In this document: positions 34,480-46,613 of the stretch, in pieces
Numbering within the stretch: position 1 is the stretch's first letter
How the letters are laid out: each line of letters begins with the position of its first letter
Assembly (NCBI GenBank): GCA_002707025.1
Contig: PALG01000005.1
Span: 3,900 to 67,899, forward strand
Source of the DNA: Flavobacteriaceae bacterium
Lineage (GTDB): Bacteria; Bacteroidota; Bacteroidia; Flavobacteriales; Flavobacteriaceae
Length of the DNA: 64,000 nucleotides
Direction of reading: 5' to 3'
Notes under the pieces: model-generated
What the model saw: only the letters and a program-made list of their open reading frames with translations
Databases searched by the model: none
What the model was told of the DNA's origin: nothing
Position numbers and translations under genes: made by a program

Positions 34480-35145
34480 ATGGGATTACTTTCCTCTTCT
34501 ATTGCCAGAAAATTTGCCATGGCACTTTCTGGTTTGTTTTTAGTCCTTTTTCTAGCACAACATTTTACCATAAATCTAACTTCGGTGATAGCACCAGACA
34601 CTTTCAATACTTGGTCTCATTTTATGGGAACCAACGGATTGGTTCAAGGGGTTTTGCAACCGGTCTTGATTTTTGGGGTTGTGTTTCACTTTATCATGGG
34701 GTTTGTTTTGGAAATTCAAAACCGAAATGCCCGAGCTATAAAGTATGCTAGTTATAAAGGAAATACCAATTCTAGTTGGGCCTCCAGAAACATGATTATT
34801 TCGGGATTGGTTGTTTTGGGCTTTTTAGGATTGCACTTTTATGATTTCTGGATTCCTGAAATTGTCCACAAATACATTGAATCCCACCCGGAAGACCCTA
34901 CCCGCTATTACGCCGAAACGGTTCATAAATTTGAAAGTCCGCTACGTACAGGATTGTATGTTTTGGCCTTTATTCTGTTGGCAGTTCACTTGTGGCATGG
35001 ATTTGCATCTTCTTTCCAAAGTGTAGGGTTTAACAATAAATATTCGAAAGGTCTTCAAGTATTTACCAAAGCATTTGCTATATTAATACCATTAGGCTTC
35101 ATTTTTATTGCCTTATACCATCATTTTAATCAATTACCCCACTAA
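34480..35145 (+). CDS. sdhC: Succinate dehydrogenase cytochrome b subunit
   Basis: A 221-residue membrane anchor of succinate dehydrogenase, of the single-polypeptide, five-helix type found in Bacteroidota and Bacillus. It opens [20 protein letters not shown]. Histidines in helices ([29 protein letters not shown]) are candidate heme b ligands. I choose ATG at 34480 over an in-frame TTG at 34465. It carries electrons from the Fe-S subunit to quinone. It lies 11 bases upstream of sdhA. Confidence 0.93.
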   Translation: MGLLSSSIARKFAMALSGLFLVLFLAQHFTINLTSVIAPDTFNTWSHFMGTNGLVQGVLQPVLIFGVVFHFIMGFVLEIQNRNARAIKYASYKGNTNSSWASRNMIISGLVVLGFLGLHFYDFWIPEIVHKYIESHPEDPTRYYAETVHKFESPLRTGLYVLAFILLAVHLWHGFASSFQSVGFNNKYSKGLQVFTKAFAILIPLGFIFIALYHHFNQLPH

Positions 35146-35156
35146 AAGCTACCGAT

Positions 35157-37160
35157 ATGTCATTAGAATCTAAATTACCCAGTGGAGCACCCTTAGCCGA
35201 TAAGTGGACCAAACATAAAAACGATATCAATCTGGTAAATCCCGCCAACAAACGTAATATCGACGTGATTGTGGTAGGTACTGGATTGGCAGGTGGAAGC
35301 GCTGCCGCCACGCTTGCCGAATTAGGATATAACGTAAAAACATTCTGCTATCAAGATTCCCCAAGAAGAGCCCACTCCATTGCGGCGCAAGGGGGTATCA
35401 ATGCAGCAAAAAACTACCAAGGGGATGGGGATTCCATCTACCGCCTTTTCTATGATACCATTAAAGGAGGGGATTACCGCTCCCGTGAAGAAAATGTGTA
35501 TCGCTTGTCTGAAGTGTCTGCAAATATTATCGACCAATGTGTGGCACAAGGGGTTCCTTTCGCGCGTGAGTACGGCGGACTCCTAGACAACCGTTCTTTT
35601 GGAGGGGTATTGGTTTCCCGAACGTTCTACGCCAAAGGCCAAACCGGGCAACAATTATTGTTAGGGGCTTATTCGGCCATGAACCGACAAATCAATCGGG
35701 GTAAAATTAAATCCTACAATCGTCATGAAATGCTGGATTTGGTGATTGTGGATGGTAAAGCCCGTGGAATTATTGCTCGCGACTTAGTCACTGGAAAATT
35801 AGAAAGACATTCTGCCCATGCGGTAGTTGTGGCTTCTGGAGGTTACGGAAATGTATTTTTCCTTTCTACCAACGCCATGGGAAGTAATGTTACTGCTTCC
35901 TGGAAAATCCATAAAAGAGGGGCCTATTTTGCCAACCCTTGTTATACGCAAATCCACCCAACCTGTATTCCTGTATCGGGAGATCATCAGTCCAAATTAA
36001 CTTTGATGTCTGAATCCCTTCGGAATGATGGTAGAATCTGGGTGCCTAAAAAAATAGAAGATGCCCAAGCCATTCGGGAAGGCAAATTGAAACCTACCGA
36101 ACTGAAAGAAGAAGACCGTGATTATTATTTAGAGCGTCGCTATCCTTCCTTCGGAAACTTGGTGCCACGGGATGTCGCTTCGAGAGCCGCGAAAGAACGT
36201 TGCGATGCTGGTTTTGGTGTAAACAAAACAGGAGAAGCTGTCTATTTGGATTTCTCTTCTGCCATCATGCGCTACGGAGAAGAACAAGCAGCGATTCAAC
36301 ATATTGAAAATCCTTCCGAAGCACAAGTGCGTGAATTAGGAGAAAAAGTTATTGAAAACAAATACGGAAACCTCTTCCAGATGTACGAAAAAATCGTAGA
36401 TCAAAATCCGTATAAAACCCCTATGATGATTTACCCTGCGGTACATTATACCATGGGAGGAATTTGGGTAGATTATAACTTAATGACCACCATTCCAGGT
36501 TGTTATGCTGCGGGAGAGGCAAACTTTAGTGACCACGGCGCCAACCGACTAGGAGCTAGTGCCTTGATGCAAGGATTGGCCGATGGATACTTCGTATTGC
36601 CCTACACCATTGGGGACTATCTTTCCAAAGATATTAGAACGGGAGCCATTTCTACCGATCTTCCGGAGTTTGAAGCCGTTGAAAAAGAGGTGCGTGACCG
36701 TTTAGCAAAATTGGTAAATAACAACGGTACCAAGAGTGTGGACCATTTCCACAAACGCCTCGGAAAAATTATGTGGAACAAATGCGGAATGTCCCGTAAT
36801 GCCAAAGAATTACAAGAAGCTATTTCAGAAATCAAGCAACTGCGTGAAGAATTCTGGAACGAGGTAAAAGTACCTGGTGGCATGGACGAAATGAATCCTG
36901 AACTGGAAAAAGCAGGTCGTGTGGCCGATTTTCTGGAGCTAGGAGAACTATTCGCTAAAGATGCTTTACATAGAAATGAATCCTGCGGAGGACACTTCCG
37001 TGAGGAATACCAAACTGAAGAAGGGGAAGCCCTTCGAGATGACGAGAACTTTATGTACGTAGCCGCTTGGGAATACAAAGGAGAACCCAGTGACGCAGTG
37101 TTACACAAAGAAAATCTGGAATACGAAAATATTGAAGTAAAAACACGTTCATACAAATAA
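35157..37160 (+). CDS. sdhA: Succinate dehydrogenase flavoprotein subunit
   Basis: A 667-residue SdhA/FrdA, oxidising succinate to fumarate in the TCA cycle. The dinucleotide fold is [20 protein letters not shown] near residue 40. FAD attachment and substrate motifs follow: [40 protein letters not shown] and [20 protein letters not shown], with [14 protein letters not shown]. Length and order match the Bacteroidota type (about 665-670 residues). It is followed after 1 base by sdhB. Direction of catalysis (dehydrogenase or fumarate reductase) is not settled by sequence; aerobic use is likely. Confidence 0.96.
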   Translation: MSLESKLPSGAPLADKWTKHKNDINLVNPANKRNIDVIVVGTGLAGGSAAATLAELGYNVKTFCYQDSPRRAHSIAAQGGINAAKNYQGDGDSIYRLFYDTIKGGDYRSREENVYRLSEVSANIIDQCVAQGVPFAREYGGLLDNRSFGGVLVSRTFYAKGQTGQQLLLGAYSAMNRQINRGKIKSYNRHEMLDLVIVDGKARGIIARDLVTGKLERHSAHAVVVASGGYGNVFFLSTNAMGSNVTASWKIHKRGAYFANPCYTQIHPTCIPVSGDHQSKLTLMSESLRNDGRIWVPKKIEDAQAIREGKLKPTELKEEDRDYYLERRYPSFGNLVPRDVASRAAKERCDAGFGVNKTGEAVYLDFSSAIMRYGEEQAAIQHIENPSEAQVRELGEKVIENKYGNLFQMYEKIVDQNPYKTPMMIYPAVHYTMGGIWVDYNLMTTIPGCYAAGEANFSDHGANRLGASALMQGLADGYFVLPYTIGDYLSKDIRTGAISTDLPEFEAVEKEVRDRLAKLVNNNGTKSVDHFHKRLGKIMWNKCGMSRNAKELQEAISEIKQLREEFWNEVKVPGGMDEMNPELEKAGRVADFLELGELFAKDALHRNESCGGHFREEYQTEEGEALRDDENFMYVAAWEYKGEPSDAVLHKENLEYENIEVKTRSYK

Positions 37161-37161
37161 T

Positions 37162-37908
37162 ATGAAACTTACCTTAAAAATCTGGAGACAAGCCAATGCA
37201 CAAGCCAAAGGATCGCTCACAACCTATCCTATCGATGGGGTGGAAGGCGATATGTCCTTTTTGGAAATGTTGGATGTATTGAACGAACAATTAATAGAAA
37301 AAGGAGAAGAGCCCGTAGTATTCGATCACGATTGCCGTGAAGGAATTTGTGGCTCCTGTTCGCTTCAAATTAATGGAGAGCCCCATGGCCCCGACCGTTT
37401 GGTGACGACCTGCCAGTTGCACATGCGAAAGTTTAACGATGGCGATACGATTGTTATTGAACCCTTCCGTGCCAAGGCATTCCCTGTGATTAAAGACTTG
37501 ATGGTCGACCGAAGTTCTTTCGACCGCATTCAGCAAGCAGGAGGATATATTTCAGTAAATACCTCTGGTAATACCATCGATGCCAATGCTATCCCTGTAG
37601 AAAAAGAAGCCGCCGATGACTCCTTCAATGCAGCAACCTGTATTGGTTGTGGAGCGTGTGTGGCAGCTTGTAAAAATGCGAGCGCAATGCTCTTCACTTC
37701 CGCTAAAGTGAGTCAGTTTGCTTTATTGCCTCAAGGTCGCGTAGAAGCCACCCGCAGGGTACTGAATATGGTGGAGCAAATGGATAAGGAAGGCTTCGGA
37801 AATTGTACCAATACCGGAGCATGTGAAATTGAGTGCCCAAAAGGGATTTCCTTAGAGAACATTGCCCGAATGAACCGTGAATACTTAGCGGCTAGTTTTA
37901 AAGGTTAA
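37162..37908 (+). CDS. sdhB: Succinate dehydrogenase iron-sulfur subunit
   Basis: A 248-residue Fe-S subunit. The N-terminal ferredoxin-like domain binds a [2Fe-2S] cluster: CREGICGSC plus the later Cys in VTTCQLH. The C-terminal domain has [13 protein letters not shown] and [15 protein letters not shown] for the [4Fe-4S] and [3Fe-4S] clusters. All cluster ligands are present. It relays electrons from FAD to the quinone site in SdhC. The gene closes the operon; a terminator follows 22 bases later. Confidence 0.96.
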   Translation: MKLTLKIWRQANAQAKGSLTTYPIDGVEGDMSFLEMLDVLNEQLIEKGEEPVVFDHDCREGICGSCSLQINGEPHGPDRLVTTCQLHMRKFNDGDTIVIEPFRAKAFPVIKDLMVDRSSFDRIQQAGGYISVNTSGNTIDANAIPVEKEAADDSFNAATCIGCGACVAACKNASAMLFTSAKVSQFALLPQGRVEATRRVLNMVEQMDKEGFGNCTNTGACEIECPKGISLENIARMNREYLAASFKG

Positions 37909-37930
37909 ATTACTTAACTACATAAATATG

Positions 37931-37955
37931 AAATCCCGGGCCTTTCTCGGGATTT
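37931..37955 (+). terminator. Terminator of sdhCAB
   Basis: An 8-base stem (AAATCCCG / CGGGATTT) encloses a 9-base loop and is followed by a T-run. Confidence 0.8.
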
Positions 37956-37988
37956 TTTATTGAACTAAATTCTTCCTATTTTGTTTAG

Positions 37989-38454
37989 GTGTATCAAGAA
38001 CCCAAAATAAAAGTCCCTAGATTTAACGAAGAGAGCGGATTCTACACCACGAAAAAACGCTCTAAAATAATGAGCAAAATCCGTGGTAAGAATTCCAAGC
38101 CCGAAGTAATGCTTCGGAAAGCACTTTGGAAAGAGAATGTTCGGTTTCGAATCAATACCAAACAACTTCCCGGGAAACCCGATATTTCCATCAAAAAATA
38201 CCAATTGGCCATCTTTGTAGATGGGGAATTTTGGCATGGGTATCAATGGCCCGAAAAGAAGCAACAGCTAAAAAGCAATAAAGACTTCTGGATTCCTAAA
38301 ATTGAACGCAACATGCAAAGGGACCGTGAAGTAAATCACCAACTTCAGGAAATGGATTTTACGGTGTTTCGGTTTTGGACCCATGAAATTAAAAACAACC
38401 TTCAGAGTTGCGTAAACGATATCCTTTCTTATATTGAGACTTTTCCGAACCACT

Positions 38455-38462
<8 letters not shown>
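37989..38462 (+). CDS. Vsr-type (very short patch repair) DNA mismatch endonuclease homolog
   Basis: A 157-residue Vsr-family nuclease with a GTG start. The family core is visible: MSKIRGKNSKPEVMLRKALW (with the Glu), FRINTKQLPGKPDISIKKYQLAIFVDGEFWHGY (catalytic-type Asp in KPDI, FWH) and KIERNMQRDREVNHQLQEM. In E. coli Vsr the corresponding segment is GCFWHHHHC, with Cys and His as zinc ligands; here the Cys positions are Glu and Trp, so the zinc site seems lost. No dcm methylase neighbours it. It overlaps the aminotransferase start by 8 bases. Function is probably DNA repair or nicking, but target specificity is open. Confidence 0.85.
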
Positions 38463-41969
<3,507 letters not shown>

Positions 41970-41993
41970 TACATAAGCCTTTGTAAAACCAAA

Positions 41994-42021
41994 GCGGAAT
42001 AGTAACTTTACTGTTCCGCTT
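41994..42021 (+). terminator. Terminator of katG
   Basis: A 12-base stem with one wobble (AGCGGAATAGTA / TACTGTTCCGCT), a 4-base loop and T4 after it. It separates katG from the ankyrin gene 17 bases on, so read-through or a second promoter would be needed for co-expression. Confidence 0.75.
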
Positions 42022-42038
42022 TTTATTAATTACAACCT

Positions 42039-42512
42039 ATGAGCACACCACTTTTTAATGCCATCCGGAATGGAGAAACCGAAAAAGTAACATCCTTACT
42101 TAAGGAAAACCCAGAATGGGTTTCCGAAAAGGATGCCAGGGGCTCCACCCCACTTCTATTAGCCACCTATTATGGTTTTGAAGAGATGACACAGGTAATT
42201 TTACAGTATTCACAAAACGTAGACCTGCAGGATGCTTCTGGAAACACCGCTTTAATGGGGGTTTGTTTTAAAGGATATGAAAATATTGCACAACTTCTCA
42301 TTCAAAATGGAGCGCAGGTAAATGCTAAAAACTATAATGGAGCGACCCCATTAATTTATGCGGCCATGTTCAATCAATTAAACATTTTAAAGCTTTTATT
42401 GGAGCACGGTGCCGATGCAAGCACTAAAGACGATAGCGGTAATACGGCATTAGATCATGCTAAAATGCGGAAATCACAAGAAGTAATAGATACGTTAGAA
42501 TCTCATGCATAA
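42039..42512 (+). CDS. Ankyrin-repeat protein
   Basis: A 157-residue protein made of about four ankyrin repeats with the usual pattern GxTPLLLATYYGFEEM, GNTALMGVCFKGYENI, GATPLIYAAMFNQLNI and GNTALDHAKMRKSQEV. There is no signal peptide. Ankyrin genes next to catalase genes are known elsewhere (for example ankB of Pseudomonas and the Campylobacter katA locus), where the ankyrin protein supports catalase activity. A similar role for katG here is inference from position. Its stop overlaps the omega-amidase start by 8 bases. Confidence 0.88.
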   Translation: MSTPLFNAIRNGETEKVTSLLKENPEWVSEKDARGSTPLLLATYYGFEEMTQVILQYSQNVDLQDASGNTALMGVCFKGYENIAQLLIQNGAQVNAKNYNGATPLIYAAMFNQLNILKLLLEHGADASTKDDSGNTALDHAKMRKSQEVIDTLESHA

Positions 42513-43284
42513 CTTAAAGGTCACCTTTATTCAATCCAATCTGCATTGGGAAAATCCTGAGGCCAATCGCGCCATGTTTGCTTCCAAAATTGATTCCCTT
42601 TCAGAAAAAACAGATCTTATCATCCTTCCTGAAATGTTTACAACTGGATTCTCCATGAATGCAGAAACCTTAGCCGAACCTTTTAATGGCCCTACTTTAC
42701 AATGGATGCAGGAACAATCCCAAAAAACAGGTGCGGCCATCACTGGGAGTGTCATTATCAAAGAAGCTGGAAATTTTTACAATCGGTTGCTTTGGGTAGA
42801 AGGAAACAGTGTGCTTCACCTGTACGATAAAAAACATACGTTCACCTTGGCAGGCGAAGGCAAAGTATATACCGCTGGAACCCAAAAACTCATCATTGCG
42901 TATAAAGGCTGGAAAATCTGCCCTATGGTATGCTATGACCTACGCTTCCCCGTTTGGGCACGCAATACGGAAGGCTACGACCTCTTACTGTATGTTGCTA
43001 ACTGGCCCAAAAAACGAACTGCCGCTTGGGATGCCCTATTAAAAGCACGGGCCATTGAAAACATGGCCTATTGCATGGGTGTGAACCGGGTAGGATTGGA
43101 TGGAAACGATCATGCCTATGCTGGGCACAGTGCCATCTATGATGTGTTGGGCACTCAAATTTCTAGCAAAAACAATGATGAAGTGGAATTCATGGAAACA
43201 GTGACCCTTTCAAAAGAACATATCGAAGAAACCCGAAACCAGCTTCAATTTTTGAATGATCGGGATCACTTTACTCTAGAATAA
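42505..43284 (+). CDS. Omega-amidase YafV-type (nitrilase family)
   Basis: A 259-residue nitrilase-superfamily amidase. The catalytic Glu-Lys-Cys triad is visible: Glu43 in LPEMFTTGFS, Lys109 in YDKKHTF, and Cys143 in PMVCYDLRFPVW. YafV/Nit2-type omega-amidases hydrolyse alpha-ketoglutaramate and related amides left by glutamine transaminases. The methionine aminotransferase at 38455 would be the natural partner, in methionine salvage from keto-methylthiobutyrate. It ends with a 14-base overlap with the convergent Ig-like gene. Confidence 0.9.
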   Translation: MHNLKVTFIQSNLHWENPEANRAMFASKIDSLSEKTDLIILPEMFTTGFSMNAETLAEPFNGPTLQWMQEQSQKTGAAITGSVIIKEAGNFYNRLLWVEGNSVLHLYDKKHTFTLAGEGKVYTAGTQKLIIAYKGWKICPMVCYDLRFPVWARNTEGYDLLLYVANWPKKRTAAWDALLKARAIENMAYCMGVNRVGLDGNDHAYAGHSAIYDVLGTQISSKNNDEVEFMETVTLSKEHIEETRNQLQFLNDRDHFTLE

Positions 43285-44890
43285 AATTTTCATTGAGGCT
43301 CCAGTTAGAACGCACCTCAATTTGTGAAGGATAATACACCACTTTTTCAGGTTGGGTTTTTAACAGGAAATTCCCTGTATCCCATTGCTTATTCCCATTG
43401 GCATCGTAAATAATTCTTAGGTAATATTTGTTAGGCACCAAATAGGTGAATGAAACAGCCTTATTTTCCTCTAAATATTCAGAAGTTACTACTTGAAATT
43501 TTTCGTTTAACAATTCTACGATTACGGGAAAGCTTTCAATTCCCGAAAGGGTAAAGTCAATCGTCCCATAATCGGATGCCGGCTTGGTTCGCAGGGTATA
43601 CTCAAGGGTATCGGTTGTATTCTCAAAGAAATCGGTAAACGCTTCTGGAAGCGCCTTGATTTGATAGGTATTTTCATCCTTTTTATCAAATAACAGCAGT
43701 GCTTCATTATTTTTTTCATCCAGAACCAATTGCTTTTCCAAGAACAAGGAATCCTGATCCATAATGGTCAGCTTTTCAACATCGGCCTTCACTAAAGGGG
43801 TATTAGACTGAAATCGAACGGTATCCTTTGGCGTGAGAGTACCGCCCCCTTTTAAGCTCACTTGCAGTGAATCGGCATATAGATCCCTTAAACGAACTTC
43901 CAATGTATCTATCAAACCAATGTTTTTAGCTAGAAATGTTAGGGTATCGGTTACTTCCATATCAAAAGCCGGTTTGAACCAGTAATTTAAGGAGTCCTTT
44001 TTGGGATCGCGCAAAGTCTTGGAAACATATCCTTCGGGTAACTCGAACATAGGTTCAATAGTTAAAGAGTCGATTTCGCCCTCAAACCCAAATGCAATTT
44101 TATGTTTACTTACATGACTTGGCCTAGTTAATCGATAATTGGGAGTTTCCTCGAATAATGTAAGTTGAAACGAAGCTGCACTATCTACCGGCACCGTAAT
44201 AAATTCTTGTATAAAGCCAATTTTATCTTTCTTAGGTTCAAATATGTAGTTATTGCTTTCTTCCTGAAGGGCAATCATGACATAGTTTCCTTCCTTCAAA
44301 TTGGTGAGCTCAAAGCTGGGATCATTGTCTTTGGTTGTTGTGATGTAATAGGGTTTTTCCTGAAATACAATCGAATCATTAAATTCTTCCGAAGCTTCAT
44401 ACAGCATCACCGTGGCCTTCCCTTCTAACTGAGGCTTCAAGGCATCGCTAACTTTTCCTTCCACTTTTAAACTATCGATATAATCCCCTGTGGAAAATAC
44501 ATATTTAAAATAGTCGAATTCATTTTCCTCGTTATTATCTACAATGCTCTTTCCGAAGTTAAACACATACGTGGTATTATCCCGAAGCGTATCCAGTATT
44601 TTAATTTTCAACACCTTTGCAGAAGTAATTGGAGTGATTACGGGTTGGTATTTTAAAGGTGGGGATACCACTAGGTTTTGCTGAAGATCTTTTAGTTTTA
44701 TGAATTCATCAAAATAAATACGAATCTCGTCTCCAGTAAAATTGGAAGAATAATTCTCTGGATTGCTTTTTACAATAATAGGTGGAATTGAATCCTTGGG
44801 ACCTCCTGAAGGATTTCCTTTTTTGGCACATTGGGAGAAGAACACCAAACTTGCCAAAACCACTATAACGTGTAGCCAGATTTTTTTCAT
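43271..44890 (-). CDS. Ig-like domain lipoprotein
   Basis: A 539-residue lipoprotein. The signal MKKIWLHVIVVLASLVFFSQC gives lipobox Cys21; the ATG at 44890 is chosen because 31 upstream codons (start 44983) have no signal character. After a Gly/Pro-rich linker (KKGNPSGGPKDSIPPII) there is a bacterial Ig-like domain (about 40-140; IRIYFDEFIKLKDLQQNL, a Big_5-type start), then a long beta-rich region (about 150-500) and an end with YDANGNKQWDTGNF. The family is conserved in Flavobacteriaceae. It begins inside or just past comF and may be transcribed from its own -7 box. Function unknown. Confidence 0.85.
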   Translation of the reverse strand: MKKIWLHVIVVLASLVFFSQCAKKGNPSGGPKDSIPPIIVKSNPENYSSNFTGDEIRIYFDEFIKLKDLQQNLVVSPPLKYQPVITPITSAKVLKIKILDTLRDNTTYVFNFGKSIVDNNEENEFDYFKYVFSTGDYIDSLKVEGKVSDALKPQLEGKATVMLYEASEEFNDSIVFQEKPYYITTTKDNDPSFELTNLKEGNYVMIALQEESNNYIFEPKKDKIGFIQEFITVPVDSAASFQLTLFEETPNYRLTRPSHVSKHKIAFGFEGEIDSLTIEPMFELPEGYVSKTLRDPKKDSLNYWFKPAFDMEVTDTLTFLAKNIGLIDTLEVRLRDLYADSLQVSLKGGGTLTPKDTVRFQSNTPLVKADVEKLTIMDQDSLFLEKQLVLDEKNNEALLLFDKKDENTYQIKALPEAFTDFFENTTDTLEYTLRTKPASDYGTIDFTLSGIESFPVIVELLNEKFQVVTSEYLEENKAVSFTYLVPNKYYLRIIYDANGNKQWDTGNFLLKTQPEKVVYYPSQIEVRSNWSLNENFILE

Positions 44891-44897
44891 GCTGTCG

Positions 44898-44924
44898 CAA
44901 AAATAAGTAAACTTTGTTAGGCAA
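44898..44924 (-). promoter_or_regulatory. Possible promoter of the Ig-like lipoprotein gene
   Basis: Minus-strand TTG (44924-44922), 16-base spacer and TATTTTTG (44905-44898) fit the -33/-7 pattern. They overlap the 3' end of comF and would give a leader of only a few bases. Confidence 0.35.
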
Positions 44925-45579
44925 TAGCTATGGTCGCCACACTTAGTTTTGCATGAGTCTCTTTTAACAGGACTGCAGCACATCTTTCCAAGGTCGCACC
45001 GGTAGTCACAATATCATCTACCAGTAATAAATGTTTCTGAAAAATGGCTTCTGGCTTTGCCAATGTAAATATTCCCTCCGCATCAAATCTACTCGCCCGT
45101 TTTTTAAATACCTGGGAATCGGTTTGGGAAACTTTCAGTAAAATATCTTCCCGAAAGGGTACGGAGAGGCTTTTGGCTATCTCTCTTCCAAAACCGCTTA
45201 CTTGATTGTAGCCGCGCTTTTTAAGCCTTTGTTTATGCAACGGAACCGGAACAACCATTTCTATTTGCCGAAAAGCCTCCAACTGGGAAAGTTCGGCGCC
45301 TAGCCATTTTCCAAAGAAAACAGCAATCCCTTCTTGACCCCTGTATTTAAGGTTGTGCATGATTTGCTGCGTGATTCCCTGCTTCTGAAATTGAATAAGC
45401 GCCGTAGCATTTTCAATAGGAAATCGTCCATAAAAAATATTTTTCATAGTTTCGTCCTGAAATCTATGGAAGCATGCCAAAGGTAATTTGTGCCTGCAAG
45501 TAGCACAAAGGATGGTTTCGTTTTTTAAGAGTTTAGCCCCGCAGCCATTGCAATATTTAGGAAAAAAAAGATTTAACAT
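44917..45579 (-). CDS. ComF family protein (phosphoribosyltransferase-like)
   Basis: A 220-residue ComF family protein. The N-terminal zinc finger uses Cys10, Cys13, Cys25 and Cys28; the phosphoribosyltransferase domain follows, with the PRPP motif LLLVDDIVTTGATLE near residue 185 and KRGYNQVSGFGREIA. ComF is needed for DNA uptake in competent bacteria, but no other competence gene lies nearby and many Bacteroidota carry it as a lone gene. It is followed by the Ig-like lipoprotein gene. It is full length (about 220-240 residues). Confidence 0.92.
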   Translation of the reverse strand: MLNLFFPKYCNGCGAKLLKNETILCATCRHKLPLACFHRFQDETMKNIFYGRFPIENATALIQFQKQGITQQIMHNLKYRGQEGIAVFFGKWLGAELSQLEAFRQIEMVVPVPLHKQRLKKRGYNQVSGFGREIAKSLSVPFREDILLKVSQTDSQVFKKRASRFDAEGIFTLAKPEAIFQKHLLLVDDIVTTGATLERCAAVLLKETHAKLSVATIAIA

Positions 45580-45610
45580 TTTTTAATTTTTTTTACCATT
45601 TTGTAAACAA

Positions 45611-45638
45611 TTGAAAAATAAGCCTTTTGCTACATTTG
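45611..45638 (+). promoter_or_regulatory. Promoter of the coiled-coil protein gene
   Basis: TTG at 45611-45613, a 17-base spacer and TACATTTG at 45631-45638. The leader would be about 23 bases. Confidence 0.65.
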
Positions 45639-45665
45639 TCCACATAACTTAACATCTTTTGTATT

Positions 45666-46547
45666 ATGGAAAAAGAGAAGAACAGTACTAAATTTAAAGT
45701 ACTTATTGGCGTTTTAACGGCATTATTAATTGCCCTTGGCGTGTATACTGTCTCCCTTTATAACGACAGTAAAAATACAGTAGCCAATTTGGAAACGCAA
45801 AAAACAGAGATTGAAACAGAACTACAAGACCTCATCGCCAATTACGATGAAGTCATTAAAGACAACGAACTAAAGGATAAAGATTTACTTGCAGCAAGGG
45901 AACGTATTGAAGTATTACTGGACTCTGTAAAACAATCGGAAGCCAATGTTGCACTTATCAAACGTTATAAAATTGAAATTGGCCGATTGAAAGACGAAAG
46001 AAAGTTGCTTTTTGCTCGGGCAGATAGTTTAATTCAAGCCAATCAAATGCTTGCTGTGGAAATTGATAGTGCTAAAACCATCCTAGACGAAACAATAAAA
46101 GTAGTTGATTCTGTAAGTCAAGAAAACTTAGCCATGGCAGAAACCCTTAAAAAAGGTTCTGTAGTTAAGGCCGTTGATTTGAAAGGGGAAGCGGTAATTA
46201 TTCGTAACAGCGGTAAAATTGTAGATACCCGAAGAGCAAGTCGTGCCGATAAGGTTAGAGCTTGTTTTACCTTAACGCCAAATATTGTGGCTGAAAAAGG
46301 AGACCGACTATTATTCGTGCAAGTAATTAACCCACAAAATAATTTGTTGGGCGATAAGAAAACCATCGAGTTTGAAACTGGGACCCTTAATTATAGCGCT
46401 ACTACTAAAGTATATTACGAACAAGATGAATTGGATGTATGTGTACTGGTAGATGCTTTAGAAGACGATTTGGTAGAAGGAACCTATACGATTAATGTAT
46501 TTGATGGCCCTAACCAAGTTGCCACGACCACCATGCAACTGAAATAA
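45666..46547 (+). CDS. Membrane-anchored coiled-coil protein
   Basis: A 293-residue protein with a short cytosolic tail, one membrane helix at about 12-32 (VLIGVLTALLIALGVYTV), then a long coiled coil at about 35-165 rich in E/K/L/D heptads, and a C-terminal beta domain of about 120 residues (RRASRADKVRACFTLTPNIV; VYYEQDELDVCVLVD with two Cys). It lacks known catalytic motifs. It is monocistronic, with its own promoter and terminator. It probably belongs to a conserved Flavobacteriaceae family facing the periplasm. Role unknown; an envelope scaffold is one option. Confidence 0.75.
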   Translation: MEKEKNSTKFKVLIGVLTALLIALGVYTVSLYNDSKNTVANLETQKTEIETELQDLIANYDEVIKDNELKDKDLLAARERIEVLLDSVKQSEANVALIKRYKIEIGRLKDERKLLFARADSLIQANQMLAVEIDSAKTILDETIKVVDSVSQENLAMAETLKKGSVVKAVDLKGEAVIIRNSGKIVDTRRASRADKVRACFTLTPNIVAEKGDRLLFVQVINPQNNLLGDKKTIEFETGTLNYSATTKVYYEQDELDVCVLVDALEDDLVEGTYTINVFDGPNQVATTTMQLK

Positions 46548-46571
46548 TTGTAAGCACCAAATAAATTTAGG

Positions 46572-46599
46572 AAACCGCTACGATAACACGTAGCGGTTT
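46572..46599 (+). terminator. Terminator of the coiled-coil protein gene
   Basis: An 11-base perfect stem (AAACCGCTACG / CGTAGCGGTTT) with a 6-base loop followed by T-rich sequence. It ends 14 bases before the glyS ATG. Confidence 0.85.
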
Positions 46600-46613
46600 T
46601 TTATTTTTGCGAT

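Noticed and set aside
36617-37156. 179-codon minus-strand open frame
   Set aside because: Antisense to sdhA, Ser-rich shadow composition; sdhA is certain.
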